The notes below the pieces were generated by a model that was not told the DNA's origin, searched no databases, and saw only the letters and a list, made by a program, of their open reading frames with translations. From SPDF01 sp963699825 (GTDB lineage Bacteria > Gemmatimonadota > Gemmatimonadetes > Gemmatimonadales > GWC2-71-9), in the NCBI GenBank assembly GCA_963699825.1, contig CAVOVI010000004.1, positions 248,001 through 312,000 on the forward strand: a stretch of 64,000 nt of DNA. Direction: 5' to 3'. Positions 36,852-48,578 of the stretch are shown here, piece after piece (the stretch's first letter is position 1; each line of letters opens with the position of its first letter). Both the position numbers and the translations under genes were made by a program.

Positions 36852-39437
36852 GTGCGTTTCTCAGGTTCGGCCTGGCGACCTGTCCCTTCACTGCTCAAGG
36901 TGACGGTGGTTCTCGCGCTCTGCGACGGCCCCGATGGCCGCCCAGAGCGCGCCGGTGGTTGGCGACAGCATCACGGTGGTTCCGGGCCCGCAGTTCAGCA
37001 CCACCTCGTGGATCCGGTGGCTCGGCACACCGATGTTCGGCTCCCGCTATCGAGAGCTCTGGCGCACTCCGATCACTCTCCCGGTGCTCGACGTTGAGGC
37101 CACGGCGGGAGGCCTCACCGAGTCGGGTCGCGGGACTGGCCTCGAGGCGGGCCTGATCTACCTCACTGGTGCCGATGGTTCACACTGGACGTTCTATCCG
37201 CTGGACCGCCCCGAGCCGCACTCCTTTCCCCCCGACGTCGTTCCCGAGGCCGTCAGCGAGGGGCTGATCGCCGACCTCACGAGCGGACGAAATCCTGCCG
37301 GACCGCTCGTCGCAGCCGAGCTGGCAAAGGCCGCCGAGGTGCCGAATCAGGACGCCTGGCTGGTGGTCCGTACCCGCCGGATCGGGGTGGCACCTCTCCG
37401 CGGCAGGCGACTCCGCCCGGGCCGGCTACCTGCTCCGCGGCGACCCCGTCGCCCTGACGCGACTCCACGGGACCGGTCGCGGACGGGACCGTCCTGACCT
37501 CCCTGGCCTTCCTGCACCGTATACTCGCGCAGCCCACCGAACGGATCGACGCGCGCGCGGCCCTGCGGTCGACCCTGTTCAACGTCTATGTCGGCAACCT
37601 CGACCCGCGTTTCCTCGAGTGGCGGTGGCAGGCCACCGTCGACGGTGAAACGGTCCTGTGGCGCCCGCTCGGAACGTTCCGGTGCGACGGCGCTGTCCCG
37701 GTACAACGGCATCGTGTCCAGCGTCTGGCGGCCGCTCTCCCCCGACCTGGTCAACTTCGGGAAAGCGTACCCGCGTGCGCTGACCGGCAGCTCCGACCAG
37801 AAGAGCGCCTATCGCTTCCTGCTCGGTTCGCTGGGCCGCCCGACCTGGGACTCGGTTGCGGCCGAGCTGCAGTCACGACTCACCGATTCGGCCATCGACG
37901 CCGCGGTGGCCCGCATGCCACCCGCGTACCAGGACAAGATCGGCGAGGAGATTGCACGGGACCTCCGGCACCGACGAGACCATCTCTCGCAGGCGGTCGA
38001 TCGGATGTATCGGGGGGTCCGGGAGGATGCGGAAATCTATGCGACGACGGCATCCGAACGTGTAGTCCTGCAGTGGGCGGGACGCGATTCGCTTGAAGTG
38101 CGCGTGGGCGCCAGAAGCCCAGCGCCATTTCTTGCCCGCGAGACCGACCGAGTGACGCTCTTCCTGGGCACTGGGACGGGACACGCTCGAGGTCGTGGGA
38201 ACGCCCGGGAAGGCACCTGCCATCCGTGTCGCCCCCTGCCGGGGGAATCCCTGTTCGTCACGGGAACCGGCGATCAACGGGCGGTCACCATCTTCGGGAA
38301 GTCCGCGTTCGTGAGCACCGATCGACCGGGGGACACGCGCATCCGGTCCAGCACGACTCGCCGACCCCCTGGCCTACATCGACAGCACCGGCGAAGAGCG
38401 GACCGATGTCCCGCGGACCTATCACCCCACCGGCTGGCTCGCGCTGACTTCGGGCGTCGGCCTCCTTATCGGTGGCGGCGTGGTCCGGACCGACTGGTCG
38501 GGCGATGCCAGGCCATATCGGAATCGCCTCACTCTCCGAGCCGCCTACGGCTCCGACTCGAAGAAGGGCGTCGTGGAGTTCCTGGGTGACTTCCGCTTCG
38601 AAGACTCGCCGCTGCAGCTGCAGGTCGAGGCCGCCGCCTCCGGTGTCGGGGCGATCTACTTCTATGGGTACGGCAATCAGACGCCCGGTGACAGCGCCAA
38701 CGCCTACTACCGGGCAGGGCGAAATCTCTACGGTCTGGCCCCCACGCTGATCCTCCCGCTGTCGGATCGGATCAAGGTCGGGGCAGGCATCGAATTGAAG
38801 TCGGTGAACACCCCGCTCGACAGCAATCTGTATATCGGAATCGCCCAACCGTACGGAAGCCCGGATTTCGGGCAGGCCGGTTTCACGGGCGAGGTTATCT
38901 TCGACACCCGCGATGTGAGGGGTGCACCCAGATCGGGCGTGTTTGCGACGGTGAGCGGCGGCTGGTATCCGTGGGTGAAGGACGGCAGCGGGGACTTCGT
39001 CACCGTCTCGGGGTCGATCGCGACCTACCGCACTCCCCGCTGGTGGCAGGCCATGACGGTGGCAGCGCGGATCGGCGGCACGACGACGGCCGGCAGCGTC
39101 CCCTACTACGAATCGGCGTTCGTGGGCGGCGGGCGCACCGTGCGGGGACTGCCGCAAGGCCGATACGAGGGCGACCATTCATTCTACGGCAACCTCGACC
39201 TCCGCCTCCGCGTCACGCAGCTGCAGTTCGTGCTTCCCTGGGACTTCGGGGTCCTCGGTCTGGCTGATGTAGGCCGGGTCTGGGTCTCCGGGGCAGCAAT
39301 CGAGTGTCTGGCATCCCAGCTTCGGCGGGGGGCTCTGGGCGGCGCTGCTCGACCGCTCCCTCGCCGCCAGTCTCACTGTGGCGACCGGCGCCGGACAGGG
39401 CGTCTTCATCAATGCGCTTGGTGGCTTCACCTTCTAA
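36852..39437 (+). CDS. Omp85-like outer-membrane barrel with large N-terminal domain (frameshifted)
   Basis: One gene is spread over three frames. The likely start is GTG 36852, with a signal peptide restored by removing one T near 36921 (LLKVTVVLALATAPMAAQ). The N-terminal 400 residues (for example LTSGRNPAGPLVAAELAKAA, ARAALRSTLFNVYVGNLDP, LTDSAIDAAVARMPPAYQDK) resemble the kinase-like domain found before surface-antigen barrels in Bacteroidota proteins. The C-terminal part (residues about 520-860) is a barrel with the Omp85-type loop motif RTVRGLPQGRYEGD and ends in ALGGFTF. At least five breaks are needed, about 36.92, 37.38, 37.67, 38.2-38.4 and 39.3 kb. The precise N-terminal identity is tentative. 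Confidence 0.7.
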
Positions 39438-39467
39438 TCTCGTGATTCCCGCGACGGACGACCGAAT

Positions 39468-41620
39468 ATGCTTTCGCTCTCCTGTTGATGCTGTCCCAGA
39501 CCGTCGCCCAGGACACGACGACCTACGCCTCCCCCGCGCTCCGCGCGGTCATCGAGCGCGCCGCCGCGGTCAACGCGGCTCCGCCGGCGGACTTCCGGGG
39601 GTATTCGGCGCGGTACGAGTCCGAGGTAGCCCTCGTCAAGCTGCTGCCGGACCGGATTCAGGGCGCATCCACGATCGAGCAGACCGCCGGCATATTCACC
39701 TGGCTCGTGGACAGCGGATACGGCCAGCATCAGCTTGGGTACCGGGTCGTGACGACCGGCGTGCCCCTGCCCGGCTCGGCGGCGCTGTCGAACGGCTGGA
39801 TCATCCCGACCCTGACCGGGCCCAAGATCGACCTCTTCGGCGCCTCGAGCGGCGCCGAGACAGCGGTCGGCGCCGATTCGGGTGGGGACTACTCGGCGTG
39901 GTCACCGCTGGGACCGGATCGCGAGACAGTACTACCGGTTCGAGGGCGGCGACACCGTCACCATCGCGTTTCCCGACCGGGGCGGCCCGGCCGATGGTGC
40001 GCGTCGAAGTGTGGCCCCGCGACGCCGGAGCCACCCGCGAGAAGGTCTTCCGGGGAGACATCTATCTCGACCCGGAGACCGGCGTCCTCCGCCGCCTGAA
40101 GGGGCAGTTCCTCACCATCGGCGGCCCCCCCGAGTCGGGACGGGCGAAGTTCCTGAACAAGCTCGCCCTGAACGGCATGGTTGCGGATATCGTGACCACG
40201 GAGGTGCCGGGCGCCGGCTGGCTCCCCACCTACCAGCGAATCGACCTCGAGGTGCTCATTCCGCTGACCACCGAGAGTTGGAGCATACTCCGGGTGATGT
40301 CCCGGCTCGGCGACATCGAGGCGGTCGTCGGGACCCCGAGTGAACCGGTGTTGCTGCCACCGCTCGAGCCGGGCCGCACTGTGACCACGAAGGACAGCCT
40401 CAGCAATTTCCGGGATGGAAACTGCCGCCGAACACGCCGCTCAATTCCGTGGAAACAGCCGATCTCTTCGCCGTGGGCCCGCTGGCCATGCGGCCCGGAC
40501 GGTCCACCCCGAGTATCTCTGGCGCGGCCCGACCACCCTCGAGGCACTCCGGTTCAACCGAGTGGAAGGGCTCTACCTTGGCGTCTCCGGCACCATGTAT
40601 TTCCGCGACGCCGTGCCAGGGCTGCAAGTGCGGGGAACCGCCGGCTACGCCATGTGGCCGGGGCTGCCCCGGGGCGGTGTCTCGGCGACGCTCGGCCGCC
40701 CCCGCTGGGCCACCAACGTGAAGGTGATGCGGGACCTCGACCTCGCCACGAAGTTCGGCGACCCGCTCGACTACAATCGAGGCGTCCGGGCGCTGTTTCA
40801 GCAGGACAACTATGACTATGTGGATCGGCTGACGGTCGGAATCGGCGGCGAGTGGTTCTTCAACCGGCTCAACCCTGGGGGCGTGACGGCCCGCGTGGAT
40901 TGGATCGATGACCGCCGTACCGTGGCAGACCTCTCAACCGGGCCGCTCGGCCAGGCCTACACCATCAACCCGAATGTCACTGCATACGAATACCCCCGGG
41001 TTCAGGTCGGCGTGAACTGGCACCCGGAGGTCAGCTCCCATTTCACCAAGTCCGGGATCGGTCTCCACGCAACGTACGAGGCCGGCGGGGGCGACTTGCC
41101 CTATCAGCGGATCCAGGCCGGGTTCGTCGTCCGTCTCAACTGGAAGATCGTCACGTTCACGATGGTGGCCGATGCCGGGACCACGATCTCCGACAATCCG
41201 CCCACCCAACAGCTGTTCCTGATTGGCGGTTCAGGTTCCATGCCGGGATACGACTATGACCAGTTCGGTGGAAATGTCGGCGCGCTCAGCCGCTGGATGC
41301 TGGCGGTACCGCTGCCCTTCCTCCGGAATCCGCTCAAGATCGGCAACGCGACGATTCCGCCCATCGCCCCGAACCTGTCATACCGGTTCTATGCCGGGTA
41401 CACCGACGCCACGGATGACGCCGCGCAGGCGGCGCTCAACGCGGTCGGGACTCAGACCGTCGATGGCACCACCCAACCGTTTTCTGTGGTCTCCGACGGC
41501 ATCAAATCGACCCAGGAAATCCGACTCAGCCTCTTCGGCACCCTCCTCGGCTTCGGCGCCGCCAAACCCACCGACGGAGGCGAGTGGACCTTCACCTTCG
41601 CCTTCGCGCAGTCTTTCTAG
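39468..41620 (+). CDS. Outer-membrane barrel protein with LolA-like N-terminal domain (frameshifted)
   Basis: The likely start is ATG 39468. Adding one C near 39480 gives a signal peptide MLSLSLLMLSQTVAQD. The N-terminal half (residues 20-300) is beta-rich (FRGYSARYESEVALVKLLPD, KVFRGDIYLDPETGVLRRLKGQF). The C-terminal half from about 340 is a barrel (RFNRVEGLYLGVSGTMYFRD ... SMPGYDYDQFGGN ... FTFAFAQSF). The layout resembles the product at 60096-62138 and the DUF5686 type of surface proteins. Breaks near 39480, 39890, 39945 and 40410 interrupt it. It follows the preceding barrel gene after 30 bases, so the two are likely cotranscribed. Confidence 0.7.
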
Positions 41621-41682
41621 CGATTGCCAGAGCTCGCGGCCCGATCCGGTCACCCGGGTCGGGCGCTTCATATATCCATAGT

Positions 41683-41718
41683 TTGCAAGAGCTTACGTTG
41701 CTGTCATAATGGCAGCAA
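41683..41718 (+). promoter_or_regulatory. dnaK promoter with overlapping palindrome
   Basis: TTGCAA (41683-41688) and CATAAT (41705-41710) are separated by 16 bases and fit a housekeeping promoter. A near-perfect inverted repeat covers the -10: arms TTGCTGTCAT (41698-41707) and ATGGCAGCAA (41709-41718) with a 1-base centre and one mismatch. Its placement suits a repressor operator. It does not match the CIRCE or HAIR consensus. It lies 110 bases upstream of the dnaK start. Confidence 0.55.
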
Positions 41719-41827
41719 ATCGCGGTATGGGGGTTGCCCTAGAGGGTTGCGATACTGTTCGCATCGCCCCGGCGGCCCCCAGCCGCGGGCAGGCGTGCGT
41801 GATTTCCCCAGAAAGGAACTGACCAGC

Positions 41828-43750
<1,923 letters not shown>

Positions 43751-43773
43751 TCCGCGACTGAAACCTTTTCCCA

Positions 43774-43807
43774 TGCATCCGGGTTATGATGGAATAACCC
43801 GGCTGCA
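43774..43807 (+). terminator. Hairpin between dnaK and htrA
   Basis: The 14-base arms TGCATCCGGGTTAT (43774-43787) and ATAACCCGGCTGCA (43794-43807) pair with one mismatch around a six-base loop. No T-tract follows, so termination may be weak or need help. It could equally protect the dnaK 3' end or be a protein-binding site just upstream of the protease gene. Confidence 0.5.
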
Positions 43808-43846
43808 TCGGAAATTGCACCCATAAACAGTCAGAGAGTCCGCCTC

Positions 43847-45445
43847 ATGTCCGTTCGCACCCGCAACTGGCTCAAGTTTGGTAGTCTCGTCGGCCTGGCC
43901 TTCATGCTTGGCCTGCTGTTCGCCGGCGTACTGGAACTGCCGGGCGCCACACAGGCACAGTCCCAATCGGGGCTGCTCCCCCAGCAGGCGAGCTACCAGT
44001 CGGCCATTCCCGCCGTTGCCCGCCAGCCGCTCACAGCCAACAGTTCCGCCGCCAACATGCTCGTCGCTCTCAGTGATGCCTTTGCTGACGTCGCCGAGAG
44101 TGTGAAGCCGAGCGTTGTCGTCGTCCGCTCCCAGAAGACCAATACCGCTCCCCAGGCGCAGTTGCCTCCGGAGATGCAACGGTTCTTTCCGCACAATCGG
44201 CAGGGCCCACGGGTGGAACAGGGCGGCGGGACCGGGTTCGTGGTATCCGCCGATGGCCTCATCCTCACGAATAACCATGTCGTCGAAGGCGCCGATAAGG
44301 TGACTGTCGAGCTCCCCGACCGCCGTGTCTTCGAGGCATCCGTGGTGGGCACCGACCCGAACACCGATGTCGCGGTCGTGCGGATCAAGGCCACCGGCCT
44401 CAAGCCGGTCGTCCTGGGCAACAGCGACGAGGCCCGGGTGGGCGAATGGGTGTTGGCGATCGGCAACCCGCTCGGCAACGCCCTGACCTTCACCGTCACG
44501 AGCGGCATCATCAGCGCCACGGGGCGCGGGCTGAACAGCCTTCCCAATCGGACGACGGGAAGCATCCAGGACTTCATCCAGACTGACGCCGCCATCAACC
44601 CCGGCAACTCCGGCGGCCCGCTGATCAACGTCCGGGGCGAGGTGATCGGCATCAACTCCGCCATCGCCAGCGAGACCGGCCTGAACGCCGGCTACGGTTT
44701 TGCAATTCCGATCAACCTGGCCCGCAACGTCATGGACCAGTTGATCACCAACGGGCGTGTGGAGCGCGCCGCCCTCGGTATCTCCATCCGCGACGCCACG
44801 CCCAACGACGCCGCCTACGTCGGACTCGCCGAAATCCGCGGAGTCAAGGTTGAGGGGTTTTCGGCAAATTCACCCGCGGAGTCCGCCGGGCTCCGGCCGG
44901 GCGATATCATCGTCAGCGTGGACGGCAAGCAGGTCAATTACACCGCCCAGTTGCAGCAGGCCATCGGGTTCAGCCGCCCTGGGCAGGTGGTGCAGGTCGA
45001 GGTGGCGCGGAAGGGGGGCGCCCGAAAGACCTATGCGGTGAAGCTGGTACCGCTGAGTGTCCCCGAGCAGCCCCAGGACCTGGCAGCCATGACATCTGAG
45101 TCGGAGCCTCCTATCCTCGGTGCCGCGATTGCTTCGCTGGGGATCACCGTGCAGCCGCTGAGCGCAGAGGATGCGAGCGCGCTCGGCCTGTCACGTGGAA
45201 CCGGTGGCCTGGTGATCACTGATGTGACGCCCGATGGACCGTCATGGGGCGTTCTCTCCTCCGCGAGCACGGCGGGGGTGTCGGAGATCATCCTCAGCGT
45301 CGAAGGCACACCGGTCTCCACGGAGGCCGAACTCCTCGGCGCGCTCGCGAAGCCCGGCCCTGGCGGCATCGTGACACTCGACATCCTCCGGCCGGCCCGG
45401 GGCGGGAACCTGCGCCGGATCGAACGGATCAAGCTGGCCCAGTAG
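43847..45445 (+). CDS. Periplasmic serine protease HtrA/DegP family
   Basis: The 532-residue product has an N-terminal signal anchor (residues 11-30) and a trypsin-like domain with His144 (LTNNHVVEGADKVTV), Asp174 (DPNTDVAVVRI) and Ser255 (INPGNSGGPLI). Two PDZ domains follow, with the first around EIRGVKVEGFSANSPAESAGLRPGD and the second around GTGGLVITDVTPDGPSW. It degrades or refolds damaged envelope proteins. Its position 96 bases after dnaK fits a stress-response pair, although a hairpin lies between them. Confidence 0.95.
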   Translation: MSVRTRNWLKFGSLVGLAFMLGLLFAGVLELPGATQAQSQSGLLPQQASYQSAIPAVARQPLTANSSAANMLVALSDAFADVAESVKPSVVVVRSQKTNTAPQAQLPPEMQRFFPHNRQGPRVEQGGGTGFVVSADGLILTNNHVVEGADKVTVELPDRRVFEASVVGTDPNTDVAVVRIKATGLKPVVLGNSDEARVGEWVLAIGNPLGNALTFTVTSGIISATGRGLNSLPNRTTGSIQDFIQTDAAINPGNSGGPLINVRGEVIGINSAIASETGLNAGYGFAIPINLARNVMDQLITNGRVERAALGISIRDATPNDAAYVGLAEIRGVKVEGFSANSPAESAGLRPGDIIVSVDGKQVNYTAQLQQAIGFSRPGQVVQVEVARKGGARKTYAVKLVPLSVPEQPQDLAAMTSESEPPILGAAIASLGITVQPLSAEDASALGLSRGTGGLVITDVTPDGPSWGVLSSASTAGVSEIILSVEGTPVSTEAELLGALAKPGPGGIVTLDILRPARGGNLRRIERIKLAQ

Positions 45446-45526
45446 CGGTCGCGCGGGTGGGGGTGGGGGCGATGTTGGGGCACGGCAAAACGTGCCCTAA
45501 CCTCGCCCCGTTGTTTACATTACGGC

Positions 45527-46021
45527 GTGAGCATCCGTCGCCTCTTCCGCTGTGCCGTCCTGGCACTCACCCTGGCATGTGCCCCGGACGCCCCTCGGGA
45601 TGCCGGGAACCCCTGGCTCACTGACAGCGACTTCGTGGTGGCCGGCCTGCCCGACGACGCCGACTCCTCCGAGATCTTGACGCTCCTTGGCGAGCCGGAT
45701 TCCATCATCTCGATCCCGGATCCCGACGAACCGGATATCGAACTGCTGGCCTGGATCTATCCGGATCTGGCGGTCGCCCTGGCCGACGATGGGCTCCGCT
45801 TCGGCATTACCCTCACCGGCCCGGGGGCAGCCACCGCCCGTGGGCTGCGCACGGGCGACTCCGCCACACGGGTGCTCGACCTCTATGGCCGGCCCCCGCG
45901 CCGTGTGGCGGCGACGTGGGACTACATCGCCACGGACGACCCCAACGGCCTGCACGTGATGCGGGTCGGTTTCGAAGGCGAGCGTGTCTCGTGGATCTTT
46001 CTCGGATGGCTCCTGGAGTGA
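45527..46021 (+). CDS. Hypothetical lipoprotein
   Basis: A GTG start at 45527 gives 164 residues. The N-terminus is basic then hydrophobic and ends in a lipobox (ALTLAC, Cys at residue 18), so the product is probably a membrane-anchored lipoprotein. The mature part is acidic (DSDFVVAGLPDDADSSEILTLLGEPDS) and recalls small SmpA/OmlA-like lipoproteins in its GEPDSI turn. No family can be named with confidence. The next gene starts 5 bases after its stop. Confidence 0.72.
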   Translation: MSIRRLFRCAVLALTLACAPDAPRDAGNPWLTDSDFVVAGLPDDADSSEILTLLGEPDSIISIPDPDEPDIELLAWIYPDLAVALADDGLRFGITLTGPGAATARGLRTGDSATRVLDLYGRPPRRVAATWDYIATDDPNGLHVMRVGFEGERVSWIFLGWLLE

Positions 46022-46025
46022 CGTC

Positions 46026-46934
46026 ATGACCCGTCGATCCCGACTTCTCCGCGTCGTCGAAACCTCTGAGCGACTCCCGCCAGCGCTGCAGCCACCGTTC
46101 TGGGGGGCGCTGCTCGGCCTGGCCATCACGGCGGGGCTGATCCTCGCCAGCGTGCCGCTCTGGCTCCTGCAAGGTCGTGGCGACATCCCCGCCGCCGTGC
46201 TGGACATGGTGACGGCCGGCCTCCTGGCCGGGGCGGTCGGCGGGGCCATCGCGCTGGTGCTGGCCGGGCTGCGCAACATGGGGCCTGTTGGCTACTACGC
46301 CCTCTGGATCACCGCGAATGCGGGGGCCGCACTTGTCTACCTCGGGCTGCTCCGCCTCTTCGGGCGCGGAGAGGTGCTCGGGCTCAATCGTGCGTTTGCG
46401 CCGCTGATCGTCGCGGGACTCGGCGCCCTGAACGGACTCATCATCGCTCGCGCGCTGGGGCGCAGTGGCCGGGAGTCCTACGGGGAGTTTCGCACCTCTG
46501 CCAACCTCGTCGCCGGAGCCCTGCTCGCCGAGACGGCGGACCTCGAGCGGCGGGCCCGGGACAACCCCGCGGCCGCGAGGGACCTCGAACAGGTACGGCA
46601 GGCGGAGCCGAGCGAGGCGTACCTGCGGCTGCTGGAGCGGGTCGGCAAGCGCCTCGAGTCCCTCCCGCCCGACGACCTCGACGCCCAGCACGCGCGGGAA
46701 CATGTGACCGAACTGGTCGTGCGGATCCGCGAGGACCTGCAACGACTCGCGGAGGACCCGGAGTTCGCCGCCGAACTGAAGCGCCGGCAGGAGGTCGCGG
46801 AGGAGTTGTTCAACCGGGAACTGGAGCGCGAAGCCAAGCGATTGCGCAAGTCCGGGGATGAGACACCGGAGGCGAAGGAGACACTCGGCGCCATCGAGCG
46901 CGAATTGCGCGGAGGATCTACCGAGGAATCGTGA
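46026..46934 (+). CDS. Hypothetical membrane protein with coiled C-terminus
   Basis: The 302-residue product starts at ATG 46026, 5 bases after the lipoprotein stop. Four hydrophobic helices occupy residues about 25-145 (PPFWGALLGLAITAGLILASV and others). The C-terminal half is a long charged helix-rich stretch (LAETADLERRARDNPAAARDLEQVRQ ... LKRRQEVAEELFNRELEREAKRL) likely to form a coiled coil in the cytoplasm. I do not recognise the family. The gene ends 18 bases before tRNA-Leu. Confidence 0.75.
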   Translation: MTRRSRLLRVVETSERLPPALQPPFWGALLGLAITAGLILASVPLWLLQGRGDIPAAVLDMVTAGLLAGAVGGAIALVLAGLRNMGPVGYYALWITANAGAALVYLGLLRLFGRGEVLGLNRAFAPLIVAGLGALNGLIIARALGRSGRESYGEFRTSANLVAGALLAETADLERRARDNPAAARDLEQVRQAEPSEAYLRLLERVGKRLESLPPDDLDAQHAREHVTELVVRIREDLQRLAEDPEFAAELKRRQEVAEELFNRELEREAKRLRKSGDETPEAKETLGAIERELRGGSTEES

Positions 46935-46952
46935 CCCGTCGATCGATTGCCA

Positions 46953-47033
46953 GCGACCGTGGCGGAATGGCAGACGCGCCTGGCTTAGGACCAGGTGGGG
47001 AAACCCGTGGGGGTTCGAGTCCCTCCGGTCGCA
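46953..47033 (+). tRNA. tRNA-Leu (anticodon UAG)
   Basis: The acceptor stem GCGACCG pairs with CGGTCGC, with discriminator A. The anticodon arm CCTGG-CTTAGGA-CCAGG gives anticodon TAG, which reads CUA leucine codons. A long variable arm (TGGGGAAACCCGT) and T arm GGGGG-TTCGAGT-CCCTC support a class II tRNA. CCA is not encoded. Confidence 0.95.
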
Positions 47034-47053
47034 CTCAACTTCAGGGAGGCCAT

Positions 47054-47281
47054 ATCACCACCAACATTGTCATCAATCCGAACGGTCCGATTCGAATTGA
47101 GGGTGAGTTCACCCTCGTGGACGCGGAAGGCACAGCCTTCGGGCTCGGGGGCCGATCGAGGATCACCCTCTGCCGCTGCGGCCACTCCGCCAACAAGCCG
47201 TTCTGCGATGGCGCGCATGCCCGTGAGGGATTTCGGGAGGCGGCCGTCGCCAGGGACCTTCCCCCCCGTCCGGGAAGCTGA
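47054..47281 (+). CDS. CDGSH iron-sulfur domain protein
   Basis: The open frame encodes CRCGHSANKPFCDGAH, the CDGSH-type motif that binds a 2Fe-2S cluster with three Cys and one His. About 75 residues are coded, with a beta-rich N-terminal part (INPNGPIRIEGEFTLVD). The start is unclear. An AGGGAGG ribosome site at 47043-47049 is followed by the codons CAT-ATC-ACC, with no ATG, GTG or TTG at a suitable distance, so I place it at the ATC. A rare isoleucine start or a base error (ATG) would explain this. It lies between tRNA-Leu and tig. Confidence 0.75.
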   Translation: MTTNIVINPNGPIRIEGEFTLVDAEGTAFGLGGRSRITLCRCGHSANKPFCDGAHAREGFREAAVARDLPPRPGS

Positions 47282-47307
47282 CCCCCGGGATTTGTTTGCC
47301 CGGGTCA
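47281..47307 (+). terminator. Hairpin after the CDGSH gene
   Basis: CCCGGG (47284-47289) pairs with CCCGGG (47299-47304) across a T-rich loop ATTTGTTTG, with flanking ACC/GGT partly extending the stem. It lies right after the CDGSH stop and 30 bases before tig. There is no clear T-tract, so the terminator assignment is weak. Confidence 0.35.
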
Positions 47308-47333
47308 CGGCGGCCGGGTAGATTTCCCCCGCC

Positions 47334-48578
47334 ATGACTACTATCACGATCGAAGCAACCAGCGGCGACGCCGCCTTGAAGTCCCTCCAGGTCACCGTGC
47401 CCGTGGAGCGTGTCCGGCTCGCCGAAGACCGAGCCGTCCAGCAGGTGTCGCGCAACGTTCGGTTGCCTGGCTTCCGGAAGGGCCACGCCCCCCCCGCCAT
47501 CGTCCGCAAACGATTTCATGATGCCATCCGGCAGACCGTCCTCGATGAGGTCATCCGGGAGAGCTGGGATCAGGCGCGCGAGTCCGAGGCGCTCAAGCCG
47601 ATAGCCGACCCCTCGGTTCGCAACGTCAAGTTCGACGAGGGCGGCGCCATCGAGTTCGAGTTGCATGTCGAGGTGCGCCCCGAGGTGACCGTGTCGACGG
47701 TCGGCGGCTTCACGCTGACCCGCGAAGTACCCGAGGTCACCGACGTGCAGATTGAGGAACAGCTCGGCCGGCTCCGTGAGCAGAAGGCTGCCTGGCTTCC
47801 GGTCGAAGGGCAGAAGCCCAGCTCCGGCCAGATGGTGCAGGTGGAGGTCACCGCCCTCGACGACGACGCCTCGCCCGAGCCGCAGCCCCACTCCATCGTG
47901 CTCGGCGAAGGACAGGCGCTGGCGGCGCTCGAGGAACGGATCATGGAGCTCACGCCCGGCGAGGTGGCGGAGACGGAGGTCCGACTCCCCGACGACCACC
48001 CCGACGAGAGCCGACGCGGCAAGGTCCGGAAGCTCCGGGTCGCGCTGCACGAGGTGAAGCGGCAGGAACTGCCGCCGCTCGACGACGCCTTCGCACGCGA
48101 GGTCGGGGAGTTCGACGACCTCGCCGGACTCCGTGCGGCGGTTCGCACCGACCTTGAACAGGACGCGGTACGGGAGGCCGATGCCCGGGTGCGCGACCAG
48201 CTGATCCAGAAGCTGGTCGAGGCGAACAACATCGAGGCCCCTCCGTCGCTGGTCCACCGCGTCATTCACGGCTACCTGCATGCCTACGGCGTTCCGCAGG
48301 AGAAGGAGCCGGAGTTCGCGGCCCAGTTCCAGCCCGTCGCGGAAGCCCAGGTTCGGCGCGATCTCGTCCTGTCCGCCGTCGCCGAGGCCCAGAGCCTGTA
48401 CGCCACCGAGGCCGATGTCGACGCCCGGGTCGCCACGATGGCCGCCGCCCGCAACGTCCCGGCAGGCCAGGTCTACAGCTCCCTCCAGAAGGCCAAGCGT
48501 CTGCCGGAACTCGAGCGCGCCATCACCGAGGACAAGGTCTTCGGCTACCTGCTCCAGCAATCCACCGTGGAAGGGTGA
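47334..48578 (+). CDS. tig: Trigger factor
   Basis: Trigger factor is the ribosome-bound chaperone and prolyl isomerase that meets nascent chains. The 414-residue product has the N-terminal ribosome-binding signature LPGFRKGHAPPAIVRKRF (the GFRxGxxP motif). A central domain with a beta-rich FKBP-like region follows (GQMVQVEVTALDDD ... LPDDHPDESRRGK), then a helical C-terminal domain. It heads the conserved tig-clpP-clpX order, and its stop overlaps the clpP GTG start by 4 bases. Confidence 0.95.
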   Translation: MTTITIEATSGDAALKSLQVTVPVERVRLAEDRAVQQVSRNVRLPGFRKGHAPPAIVRKRFHDAIRQTVLDEVIRESWDQARESEALKPIADPSVRNVKFDEGGAIEFELHVEVRPEVTVSTVGGFTLTREVPEVTDVQIEEQLGRLREQKAAWLPVEGQKPSSGQMVQVEVTALDDDASPEPQPHSIVLGEGQALAALEERIMELTPGEVAETEVRLPDDHPDESRRGKVRKLRVALHEVKRQELPPLDDAFAREVGEFDDLAGLRAAVRTDLEQDAVREADARVRDQLIQKLVEANNIEAPPSLVHRVIHGYLHAYGVPQEKEPEFAAQFQPVAEAQVRRDLVLSAVAEAQSLYATEADVDARVATMAAARNVPAGQVYSSLQKAKRLPELERAITEDKVFGYLLQQSTVEG

